Below the pieces are notes generated by a model that was given only the letters and a program-made list of their open reading frames with translations, did no database searches and was not told the DNA's origin. Shown here piece by piece: positions 54,848 through 64,000 of a DNA stretch of 64,000 bases. Made by a program: the position numbers and the translations under genes. Origin of the DNA: Adiantum capillus-veneris. Taxonomy: Eukaryota; Streptophyta; Polypodiopsida; Polypodiales; Pteridaceae. Within the stretch, counting starts at the first letter, position 1; every line of letters starts with the position of its first letter. The stretch spans positions 87,644,525 through 87,708,524 of the forward strand of contig CM043958.1 in assembly GCA_014529385.2 (NCBI GenBank), in the 5' to 3' direction.

Positions 54848-55013
54848 GGGGAAAAGACATTTTAAAATTCAATTATCCACCTCTCTTTTGTGTTAAAATA
54901 GCCCATTTTCAAAATACAAAATATACAAATGGGGAAAAGACATTTTAAAATTCAATTACCCACCTCTCTTTTGTGTTAAAATAGCCCATTTTCAAAATAC
55001 AAAATATACAAAT
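54848..55013. repeat. 83-bp tandem duplication
   Basis: 54848-54930 and 54931-55013 are almost identical (one T/C difference seen, AATTATCC against AATTACCC). Confidence 0.95.
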
Positions 55014-55199
55014 GGTATTTTTAAAAATCTCAGCATAGGCCTTTTTGCCCTCTCTTTTAGGCTTGGTCAAACTTGGCTTAATCTTTAAGAATTTCCTTAA
55101 ACTACCAAATAAAGAGGCCCTCCTATACCCCATTCCCTTCCTAATGAGTAAAAAGAAGGGGCCCTAGAAAAAAGAAGCTAGAAGAGATGTCCAAAAAAA

Positions 55200-56200
55200 C
55201 TGATGATATGGCACTTGACCTTCAGTAAGTAAACTAGAAACCTAGTGTTTGCATTGCTGATCTAGAGATCATCGATCAGATGAATGTTCCCAATGCATGT
55301 ATTGTAAAGCTTATGGGCATGTGTGAAACAATTGTGGGATAAGGATTCATCAGTTTAAGAATGGGATCGCATTGATGAATCCAAAACTAGTGAAGGCAAA
55401 CAAAGCACATGGCTCCAAGGATAACGAGACTAGCATGAGTGCTAGATGTGGCAAAGGTAGGTACCACGGGGTACTAGTCGGGTAGAGAAAGAGAAAACTT
55501 TGGCAAAAGGAGTCTAAATTGCTATACTTGCAGAATAAGACCATTTTGCAGCTCAATGCTTGAATGCTACCAAACTAGAAGGGTTTGAATAGAAAACACC
55601 CAAACTTGTGCCAATAAGGGCAGTGACCAAAATCAGGGGTGTAGTCTTTGAGGAGATTCTAGAAGAACCGAAGACAATGCAAGCACCTAAGACAAAGAAG
55701 TGGGAGTAGTAGAGAGACACATGGAAGGCCAAAGGCAAAGGGAAAGTAGTGGATGAATGGCAAGAACAATGAGAGTTGGCGGCCAAGATTGGAAAAAATC
55801 TAGCAAAGAAAATGATACAACAATCAAAATGTTCGCATGCTAGGAGAATTTAGAAACTACAGCCTCATCCTTCAAGGACTCAGCCAAAGAAATAGCTCAA
55901 TGAGTCAAGTGAAGAGAAAGAAGCAATTGAACTAAATGAATCCATGATTTTCACAATCAAGAGCCTAGTCAAAGAGCTAAGATAAGTTAGAGTAGACTTG
56001 ATCGAGGTTGGAGGTACTAAAGTGGTGAAAGTTCAATCAGAGAGTCCACTAAAGAACATGCCAGCTACCAAACAGATTAAGTTAACCCAGTGAAACTGTG
56101 AAGATAGTCGGATGGAGAAAAGATATTCAAGTTCAGATTTTAGCTCTAGTAATGAACATGATGAGATATATGTGAAGGTCTATGAAAGAATCCAAAACTT
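55200..56200 (+). pseudogene. Gypsy family E gag C-terminal relic
   Basis: Heavily broken. A zinc-knuckle remnant (CYTCRI, then DHFAAQCLN in the next frame) lies at about 55520-55565. The following sequence is Lys/Glu-rich and leads to the protease region. No LTR or primer site of this element is visible on the left, so it is 5'-truncated. Confidence 0.55.
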
Positions 56201-56560
56201 TTGATAATAGAGATGCATGACATCAGATGCATGTTACTAGAAGCTGCAAAGTTCAATAGAAAAAAGAGAAAAGCAAAAGCTGAAGCAAGGGTAGTGGACC
56301 TAGCAACCATAAGGGATCATGAGGTTCTAGTTATCAAGTTGATTACAAGCTCAAAAAGCAGTGGGAACCACTATTTGGAGTAATATTGGTGCGTGGGGGA
56401 GCTGGAGTTAATATCCTTGGAGAGCCTCTGAGGCAAAAATTGGGGATTCACAATTTGAAACCGTCACCATTGAGGGTAATATTGGTGCAATGTATGATTA
56501 TGCTAGCCAAATACTGACAATCCAAGGGTCCAACAGGAGAATACAAATCAAGATAGACAA
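56201..56560 (+). pseudogene. Family E protease region
   Basis: KKRKAKAEARVVDLATI (56260-56310) then GGAGVNILGEPLRQKLGI at about 56395-56450. In related gypsy elements this stretch is preceded by the catalytic Asp (D-G-G-A-G-V-N). Here that position reads Arg, so the protease would be dead. The stop after HYLE at 56383 also breaks it. Confidence 0.6.
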
Positions 56561-56624
56561 TACAAGGATCTAGAAAAAGGCTCTATGACCAAAGAAGCTT
56601 TGTAAGAAATATGGCACCAAGAAA

Positions 56625-56738
56625 ATTGAGAGTATGTTAGCCTTGATGAATATCTTTCCACTCTCAAAAATAGACCTGACTATTGAGAGTATGTTAGCCT
56701 TGATGAATATCTTTCCACTCTCAAAAATAGACCTGACT
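56625..56738 (+). repeat. 57-bp in-frame tandem duplication in family E
   Basis: 56625-56681 and 56682-56738 are identical by eye; 57 bp adds 19 codons (IESMLALMNIFPLSKIDLT). Confidence 0.95.
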
Positions 56739-57301
56739 ATTGCTCCAATGGACAAAGAGAAGACTATAGGAAGAAAAAGTAATACCTAGATCAATTCACG
56801 GAGTTTTAAATACTAGGGGAAAAGGGAAGTTTAGCTGGATGGATGTGCACTAGAACAAGGAGATTTGGAGAAGTTTGATTTTAGATCAGTAACAGATCCT
56901 AGTCAGGCAAATATAAGAAGTTTAGATCAAATTGCTAGAAGAACATACATGGAGCCTAGATTGGCAGAGCTAGGTGATCCATTTAATGAATATGCAATAG
57001 GTATTCGTACTAGAAAGAAAAAAAAATCACTGGCCAAGCAAAAAGGAGGGGGTCCAAACTAGTTTCTCCCAGATGATCAGGAGGTGGAAGAATGGATTCC
57101 TGAAACATATGAGAACCCTAAGATGGTCAAGATCAACAAGAATCTAAAGCCAGAATTAAAGAAAAGGCCAGAGCTTTATTTGAAAACTATAAGGATGTAT
57201 TTGCATAGGAACACACTGACTTGAAAGGCATTGATCTTGAAGTGGGTCCACATAGGATACCATTGAAAGCCGATGCCAGACTAGTTAGACTACAAAGATA
57301 C

Positions 57302-57539
57302 AGAATGAACCCTAACTATGCTAAGAGGGTCAAGGACTCGAGATGAAAACCTCCTAAATGCAATGTCCATTAGTGAGGTTGCAAGCAGTGATTGGTTATT
57401 CCCAATTGTAGTGGTTCCAAAGAATGAACCCTAACTATGCTAAGAAGGTCAAGGACTCGAGATGAAAACCTTCTAAATGCAGTGTCCATCAGTGAGGTTG
57501 CAAGCAGTGACTGGTTATTCCCAATTGTAGTGGTTCCAA
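57302..57539 (+). repeat. 119-bp tandem duplication in family E RT
   Basis: 57302-57420 and 57421-57539 share AGAATGAACCCTAACTATGC and the VASSDWLFPIVVVPK codons, with a few point differences. The RT finger motif is therefore present twice. Confidence 0.93.
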
Positions 57540-58640
57540 AGAAAAATGGGACGTTAAGGATGTGTGTTGATTACAAAAAGCTCAATGTTGAAACTATCAG
57601 ACCCCTTTCCACTCCCATTTATAGATATGTTGCTCAAGAAGATTGTTGGCCACAAGATGTATAACTTTATGGATGGCATTAGTGGCTAAAATCTACTAAA
57701 AATTGCACTGAAAGATGGAGCCAAAACAACATTCATCATTGAATAGGGAGCATTCATGGACTTAGTCATGCCATTTGGAATCTATAAAGCCCTAGCCACT
57801 TTTCAAAGTTGTATGATGGAAATATTTAGTGAATTCTTGCACAAGTCTCAGGCAATATTTATGGATGATCTCACTATCTTCTCTAGTGAGGAAATGCATC
57901 TACTCTTCTTGGAAATGGTTTTTTAGAGATGTCAAGAGAAGAGGATTTGCTTGAACTTATTTAAATGAGTTTTCATGGTATGGAAAGTCCAGCTTCTAGG
58001 ACATAGTGTGTCCTAGAACAACATTGAAATGGCCAATGATAAGATTAAGTATGTTCAATAAGATAGAGAGCCAATAAATGCATCTTAAGTGAGCTCTTTC
58101 ATGGGATACGTCTTTTTTTGTGTGCAGATTTATCCATATGTTCACAGGTAAGGCACTTTCCTTCTATGTGAATTAACCAAGAAGGGGATGAAGTTCATAT
58201 AGACCCAAGAATGTGAACAATGTTTCTAGTGCTTGAAGGAGGAAATTAGTTGGAAGCCAGTCCTTTGTCAACTAGACTGGGATGTAATTTTCCATGTGCA
58301 TGTGGATGCTTCTAGAATGGAAATGGGGGACTGTACAGGCCCGGTCTAATGGGAAGATAGACTATCTAGTCTACTTCAACAATCATTGGTTCAACTCAGC
58401 TGAACAAGGATACTCGACCATAGAGTGAGAAACATTAGGAATGGTTTTCAGTGCCATAAAGTTCAAACACTACTTATTGGGAAAACTATTCCACTTCTAC
58501 GGCGATCATCAAGCACTCCATTTTTTGATCAACAAAGTGATCATTCAAGGTGGGCTAATCAGACACATAATATTTTGATGGAATATGAGTTTAAAATCTT
58601 CCATAAGCTAAGAAAGACACATTGTGGTACAAATTTTATG
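57380..58640 (+). pseudogene. Gypsy family E reverse transcriptase and RNase H
   Basis: RT: SSDWLFPIVVVPKKNGTLRM, CVDYKKLNVETI, then (new frame) FMDLVMPFGIYKALATFQSC and the catalytic IFMDDLTIFSS at about 57858-57890. RNase H: VIFHVHVDASRM at about 58288-58320, then scattered pieces to FKIFHKLRKTHCGTNFMSR at about 58595-58650. Numerous stops and frame changes; the finger region is duplicated. Confidence 0.82.
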
Positions 58641-58840
58641 TCAAGAAGTATAGAGGGCATCCCAATGTTACGGTGCATTGAATATTTGTTGACATGATTG
58701 ATTGTTCTCCACATCTAAGGTCTGCTTTTTCCAATTTAGTTTCATCATAGTAGATGTCAAGCTATTTTAGATTACAGCAATAGAAGGCCCAGATTTGGAA
58801 TGGTGGGATGCATACGACTTCCTTTAGTTGAGAAGTTTTC

Positions 58841-59126
58841 TAGAGGATTGGTCCTAGGCAAGCAAAAAGGCATTAATAGTAAAGAGTTTGAAGTTCACCA
58901 TCATTGGAGGAGCTCTATACAGATTGGATATTAATGGGGTACTTTGCAGATGTGTGCCTATGCAAGGAAGGATGCAAATTTTGTAGAGGATTGATCCTAG
59001 GCAAGAAAAAAGGCATTAATAATAAAGAGTTTGAAGTTCACCATCATTGGAGGAGCTCTATATAGATTGGATATTAATGGGGTACTTTGCTGATGTGTGC
59101 CTATGCAAGGAAGTATGCAAGTTATT
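58841..59126 (+). repeat. 143-bp tandem duplication in family E
   Basis: 58841-58983 and 58984-59126 share AGAGGATTG-TCCTAGGCAAG and CACCATCATTGGAGGAGCTC, with a few differences. Confidence 0.92.
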
Positions 59127-59732
59127 ACATAGGCTCTTAATGGGGATGCAAGTGGGCACTTCTCCCTTGATATTACCTACAAGAAAATCGTATAGGCAGG
59201 CCTCTTGTGGAAGAGTATGATGGTATATCTTAGAGAATTTTGCAAGACATGTGACCAGCAGATGGGAAGACGGACAACATCTGACATGACTCCAATATAG
59301 CCACCGGGAGTGTTCATGAAGTGGGTACTAGACTTCATGGTCCATTGAAGAAAATCACTCCTAGAAAAAAGAAATACACCATAATGGCTACTTGCTATGT
59401 GAGTAATTGGGTTGAATCCAAAGCATTACCATGTAACTCTACAAAATCAATAGTTGTCTTCTTGTATGAGAACATCATTTGTAGATATGGTTGTCCCATT
59501 GAGAACATCTCAGATCAAGGTACACACTTCATGAGTGAAGGAATTACTCACAAGACTATCTTTGATTGAGTCCAAGAAAACATTAAAAAGAAAATGAAGT
59601 GTTGTGAATTCATCCCGATTCCTTTCCACTATAGAGCTATGGTAATTAATACCTCCTTCATCTCGTATTTAATATACAAATCGTCACTCCTACATCTATC
59701 CCAAAAAAACTTTTTGAAACCAATTAAGGAAT
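59127..59732 (+). pseudogene. Gypsy family E integrase, cut by copia
   Basis: H2C2 region GHFSLDITYKKIV ... CKTCDQQMGR at about 59150-59265, core VLDFMVH, and SDQGTHFMS at 59512-59538 (second catalytic Asp). The sequence ends at the copia LTR (59733) before the catalytic Glu, so the element is split by the insertion and continues beyond the window. Confidence 0.75.
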
Positions 59733-59878
59733 TGGTTACCATATACATGTTGGTAGTGATGTGTGTGAACACACTTAGGACCGCCGTGGCATTTTTTCCC
59801 TCTTTAGGAGGTTTTTTCCCTCGTGCATTGTATATACGGCCATTCATTCTAGGGTTTCCTGCAACCTTAATTCCAACA
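59733..59878 (+). repeat. 5' LTR of copia family A, second copy
   Basis: 146 bp, TGGTTACC ... CCAACA. Matches 1650-1896 but lacks about 95 internal bp and has no C run. The first bases differ (TGGTTACC against TGTTACC). Confidence 0.8.
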
Positions 59879-59879
59879 A

Positions 59880-59895
59880 TTGATATTAGAGCAGG
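59880..59895 (+). other. Primer-binding site, initiator-Met tRNA type
   Basis: TTGATATTAGAGCAGG; decayed form of TGGTATCAGAGC directly after the LTR. Confidence 0.75.
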
Positions 59896-60196
59896 TTGCA
59901 CCCTCCCGGGCTTAGTTGCCAGCAGCTCCATCACATGTCTACTTACTTTCTTCGATTTTAGTGAGCTTTGGCGACGTTCACTCATATTCTTGATTTGGGC
60001 TCATTTCGGCCTCCATTTCCACTACAAGCAGTACTGCAAATGCTATTTTGTCATTTTGTGCAAATTTTTTGTCAGTGCCGTTTTTTGCATAATAGGTCCC
60101 TTATAGTCTTTTACGGTTTGTGCTATATAACACGTGTTGTTCTTGCTTTGTTTATCCTCTTTTTGGGCAGTTTTCACATTAGGTGTAGTATTTACC

Positions 60197-61440
60197 ATGG
60201 CTGACAACAACACAAATGTGTTAAGGATGTTTGCTATTGCTGAGGAGAACAGATTGGATAGGGACAACTACCCTATGTGGGCTTACATGATGCAAAACGT
60301 TCTTGTGTCAAAGGGCGTCTAGAATATTGTGCAGGGCATTGATGTAGATCCTGGTTTTGAGGATGTAGGCGATGTTGAGAATGTTGCAGGTCTTGCTGCT
60401 GTTAGAGTTGTTTTGCCTATGGTAGAACAAGCTCATTGGGATGTAAAGGATGCACATGCTCATGCATTGATTGTGTTATCTGTGAAGAAAACCATTACTC
60501 CTCACATTTGTTCAGTAAAATCTACAAAACAAGCTTGGGATATTCTGGCTGGTCTTTATGAAAGCTGCAATGAGCCAAAAATTGCATTGCTGCATAAAGA
60601 GCTGGAGTTGAAGATTATGCATGAGGAAGATGATATGGACACTTTACTTGCTCATGTCGAGGATATCAATGAGCAACTTATTTTAGCTAATGAAATCATT
60701 TTTGATAGTCCCCTTGTGCAGACTGTTCTTGATGCCTTACCAGATTCTTACTAGACTTTTGCTAGTACTTGGAGAGTTATGACCCAAGGAAATCTTGAAG
60801 TTGTCAAGTTTGATGAATTATGCACATTGCTGTTGCAAGAGTCACTTTGCAAAAAAACAGGACTAGACAATGTGTAGTTGAGCAGGCTTTTATTGCTACT
60901 CAAAGAAAGGGTGCTAATAGCAATGCAACCACTTCTTATGGTTCTTCTATGAGTGGAAAATCACATGTTCCTAATGCTTTTGTTGGCAGCGATTCCTCTA
61001 AATTTTTTGGTGATAATGGCAAAAAGAAGACGCGTTGCCATTATTGTAAAGCTGATGATCACTTGATCAAGCAGTGTCCTAAGTTGAAGGAAAAAGAGGT
61101 TAAGAAGAAAGAGGGTGGTTCCACTACAAATGTAGCTATTGTTGAGTCTTCTGTGAAAGGAGACTGTGATGATGATGTTGATGCTGCAGAATGGGATTTT
61201 AGTGCAGAGTGTACCTATAATACTATTGTTCATGATGCATTCATGTTATTTGCTATAGATTCATATGTGTGGTATTTTGACAATGGTTCTACAAAGCAAC
61301 ATAGTGATTTGTTCACCTCTCTTGAGTCTATCCCTCATGGGAATTTAGTTACTTGTGCCAACAATGCCTCTTATCCAGTTCAAGAAGTTGAGAAGATTGT
61401 GCTTACTGCTACAAATGGCAGTTCTTTTCACACTTGTTGA
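60197..61440 (+). pseudogene. Copia family A gag and protease
   Basis: ATG 60197 in a strong context (ACCATGG): MADNNTNVLRMFAIAEENRL, DRDNYPMWAYMMQNVLVSKG, UBN2-type gag (AWDILAGLYE, ILANEIIFDSPLVQTVLDAL). Stops at 60320 (TAG) and 60752 (TAG), then a frameshift near 60870. The zinc knuckle CHYCKADDHLIKQC is at about 61040. The protease motif reads WYFDNGSTKQ (about 61270), with Asn in place of the Ser/Thr of D-S-G, so activity is doubtful. Ends at 61440 with a frameshift. Confidence 0.88.
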
Positions 61441-62560
61441 TGCACTTTATGTACCTGGGATTAAGAAGAATCTTTTGTCTGTATCTGCACTTGATAGACT
61501 TGGTCTTGTAGTCAAATTTGTGGATGACAAATGTACAATACATGATCTGAGTTTCAGTGATAAAATTGTTGCATCTGGCATTTTATGCCATGAGTTTTGG
61601 ATTCAAAGGCCATTTTAGATGCAAAACTTTGGCATGCACTTTTTGGTCATCTGAAATTTGCTAGTTAGCTGTGTTGGTAGAAATCTGATATGGTTGCTTC
61701 TTTACTGCCTCTTGAAGCACCAATCAAACATGTTTGTGAAGGCTATATTTTGGGTAAGATGCAGCGTTCTAAGTTTCCAAAGCATGGTTCAGTTAGGGCC
61801 ACATGCAGGTTGCAGCTTGTGCATAGTGATGTGTGTGGGCCCATGCAAACTCCGTCCTTGGGAAATCACCTTTACTTCGTGACTTTCATTGATGATTATT
61901 CCAGGCATGCATGGGTATTTCCGCTTAAAGAAAAGTCCGAAGTTTTTATGTGCTTCAAATAATTCTTGGCTATGGCTGAAAATGTCTCAAAATGTACTAT
62001 GGGCACCCTCCGTTCCGATCGGGGGAGGGGGGAGTATATGTCTCATGAATTTAATGCATTTATGGCTAGTCGTGGGGTGAAACACCAATGTACATTGCCT
62101 TATAAACCTCAACAAAATGGTGTTCCTGAGAGGAAAAATGGGTCACTTATAGAAATGGCACGATGTATGGTCAAAAGTCAAGCTTTGCCGCATTCTTTTT
62201 GGCTTGAGGCCATCATGTGTTCCACTTATGTACTAAAAAGGTTTCCTACAAAAGCTTTGCAGTCTATTACTCCATATGAAGCATGACATGATAGAAAGCC
62301 TTCTATTGAGCACATGCATGTTTTTGGCTATTTTGCATATGCTTTAGTGCCACAGACACAACACACAAAATTGGATGATAAGGCTTTCAAATGTATTTTT
62401 GTTGGTTATAGTGCTGAAAGCAGAGGTTACAGGTTGTAACATCCACAAACAAAGCGATTTTGGTTTCACGAGATGTTGTGTTTGTGGAAGATTCTCTTCA
62501 GCCCTTGCTATCATGTACTAGAGACACTAATGTAAGCTCACATGACATTTATGACACTAT
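61441..62560 (+). pseudogene. Copia family A integrase
   Basis: YVPGIKKNLLSVSALDRLG (61450-61505) links protease to integrase. LWHALFGHL gives the His pair; the Cys pair is damaged (CEGYILGK, Cys to Tyr). Core: HSDVCGP (about 61820), FIDDYSRHAWVF, RSDRGRGEY (about 62015), PQQNGVPERKNGSLIEMARC (catalytic Glu), then HMHVFGYFAYAL. Stops and frame changes at 61616, 61960 and 62285. Confidence 0.88.
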
Positions 62561-64000
62561 GTTGCCTCTTTTTAATGGTGGAAGTTTGGATGTAAATTCC
62601 AAAGAGGCAAATGTATAGCCTATGGGGGTCTCTAAAAAAGTTACAGATCAGCCTATTACTGATGTAGATGCACATGATGTATTTGATGAGGAAAGGGCTG
62701 AAAATGAGCAGGCTAGAGGTATGCCAAAATGGCTGGTGCATACATTGTGTGAGAGTAAATTGGATGCACCTTTGTCCACTTGTACTCATTCAGGCTCTCG
62801 CCATGCTTATGCATCAATTTGTTATGCTTTGGTTGTGTCTAACCTAGATGATATTGAGGAACCTCTACCTTTTGATGAAGCACAAAATTCAAAAAATTGG
62901 ATGGCTGCCATGCAATCAAAATATGATGCACTTATAAAAAATGACACATGGACTTTATGTGATTTGCCTCTTGGCAAAAAGGCCATTGGTATGAAGTGGG
63001 CTTACAAGTTGAAATGCAAGCCGAATGGTGAGATTGATCGATATAAGGCTCGACTTGTTGCAAAGGGTTATGCACAGTGAAAAGACATAGATTATGAAGA
63101 GACTTTTGCTGCAACTTGTCATATGGCTACTATGTGTTTTCTATGTGCATCGGTAGCTCAGTTTGGTTGGGATGTACATCAATCAGACATTGTTACTACT
63201 TTCTTGAATGGTGACATATTTGAGGAAGTTTATGTAATGTAGCCTCGTGGTTTTGTCAAGAAAGGACAAGAGGATAAGGTGTGCAAATGTAATAAAGATT
63301 TGTATGGGTTGAAGCAATCTCCTCGTGCTTGGTATGAGAAGGTTGACACTCATTTGGTCAAAGCACATTGTATGTAAATGTTGAGGGTGATGTACTTCTC
63401 ATTGTGGTTCTTTATGTAGATGATTTGCTTATCATTGGACCAAATGAGAGACATGTTGATGAATTTAATTCTGATTTGAATGCTACTTTCAGATGAAAGA
63501 TTTGAGGTTGTTGCATCATTACTTGGGTATACAATTGAAGCAGTGTGATGGTGATATTGCCTTGTGTCAAAAAAGTTACATAGAGACATTGCTATGCAAG
63601 TTTGAAATTGAGGATTGCAAACCTATTCCACTCCCATGGAAATAGGTTTGAAATTAAGTCTTCATGATGCTGGTGATCCTACAGATGTCACTCTTTACCA
63701 AAATGCTGTTGGATGCCTCATTTATGTATGCAGCACGAGGCCGAATATTTAGTTTGTAGTCTCACAGGTCAGTAGATTTATGCATAGCCCAGGGTCTAAG
63801 CATTGGCAGGCTGTCAAGAGAATTTTTTGATACTTGAGTGGCACTTTACATCTTGGCTTGTTTTATCCCAAGGGGGGATCATTTCCGCGAGACTTACATG
63901 CTCTTTTGGACTCAAATTGGGCTGGTTGTTTTGACATGCAAGTGTCCACAAGTGGTGTTAGTTTCATGCTTGGCAGTTCATGTATATCATGGTGAGCAAG
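62561..64000 (+). pseudogene. Copia family A RT-RNase H, runs off the window
   Basis: DDIEEPLPFDEAQNSKNW, NDTWTLCDLPLGKKAIGMKW, ARLVAKGYAQ then a stop; SDIVTTFLNGDIFEEVYV, TAG at 63240, DLYGLKQSPRAWYEK, then frame changes. RNase H pieces SGTLHLGLFYP and CFDMQVSTSG are near 63835-63955. Strongly similar to 1-1250, which lets the two copies be aligned. Confidence 0.9.

Noticed and set aside
1-64000. Same copia family at both ends as a sign of a circular molecule
   Set aside because: The copies overlap in the RT-RNase H region and differ in sequence, so they are two insertions.

Overview
The window looks like nuclear DNA from a land plant with a large, repeat-packed genome. The evidence is Ty1/copia, Ty3/gypsy and LINE elements nested in each other, plant-type primer-binding sites (complements of initiator-Met and Asp tRNA), short GT-AG introns and long microsatellites. 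I cannot fix the species; a fern, lycophyte or gymnosperm-like genome is a guess. I see no intact host gene, tRNA or rRNA. Nearly every coding relic carries stops or frameshifts.

Layout. 1-1896: 3' end of a decayed copia element (family A) with its LTR, abutting a minus-strand gypsy relic (family B, 1897-5162). 5163-13705: mostly non-coding, with two minus-strand LTR/primer-site junctions (7970-8212 and 11280 onward), a CA/CG tract, a GA microsatellite and the left arm of a 1.4-kb inverted repeat. 13706-19202: a nearly complete young copia element whose LTRs differ at one base, but whose single-frame polyprotein has four stops. 19735-21148: the right arm of the inverted repeat. 21165-33612: a large gypsy element (family D, Asp-type primer site) with a leader carrying a regular palindrome array, then gag, protease, RT, RNase H, integrase and an extra protease-like ORF. 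33613-36105: rearranged repeats with more of the same palindromes. 36130-37470: LINE reverse transcriptase relic. 37469-38192: a small unrecognised ORF with a likely intron.

38311-54235 is the most unusual part. A minus-strand unit holds a decayed gene of unknown function (54235 to 40589). Downstream of it on the same strand is a decayed gene ending in a histone H3 fold, nearest by eye to centromeric H3. The first gene is split by a 10.6-kb LTR element (41822-52421) with no recognisable RT or integrase. It also holds a 452-bp foldback; a second foldback lies beyond the histone-like gene. The 10.6-kb element has a 2.3-kb leader array of ten 22-bp palindromes at about 285-bp spacing and an ORF built from repeated short modules.

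54848-59732 is another gypsy relic (family E) with three internal tandem duplications. From 59733 to the end is a second family A copia copy, cut off by the window edge.

The most notable observation is that family D and the 10.6-kb element share four traits: an Asp-type primer site, a leader array of palindromes centred on ATCGCGAT at 270-295 bp spacing, an early ORF with Y-x-D-x-x-G-x-x-Y type modules, and similar polypurine tracts. The palindrome arms differ between and within elements, but symmetry is kept. This suggests a lineage-specific cis-acting array whose function I cannot determine from sequence alone.
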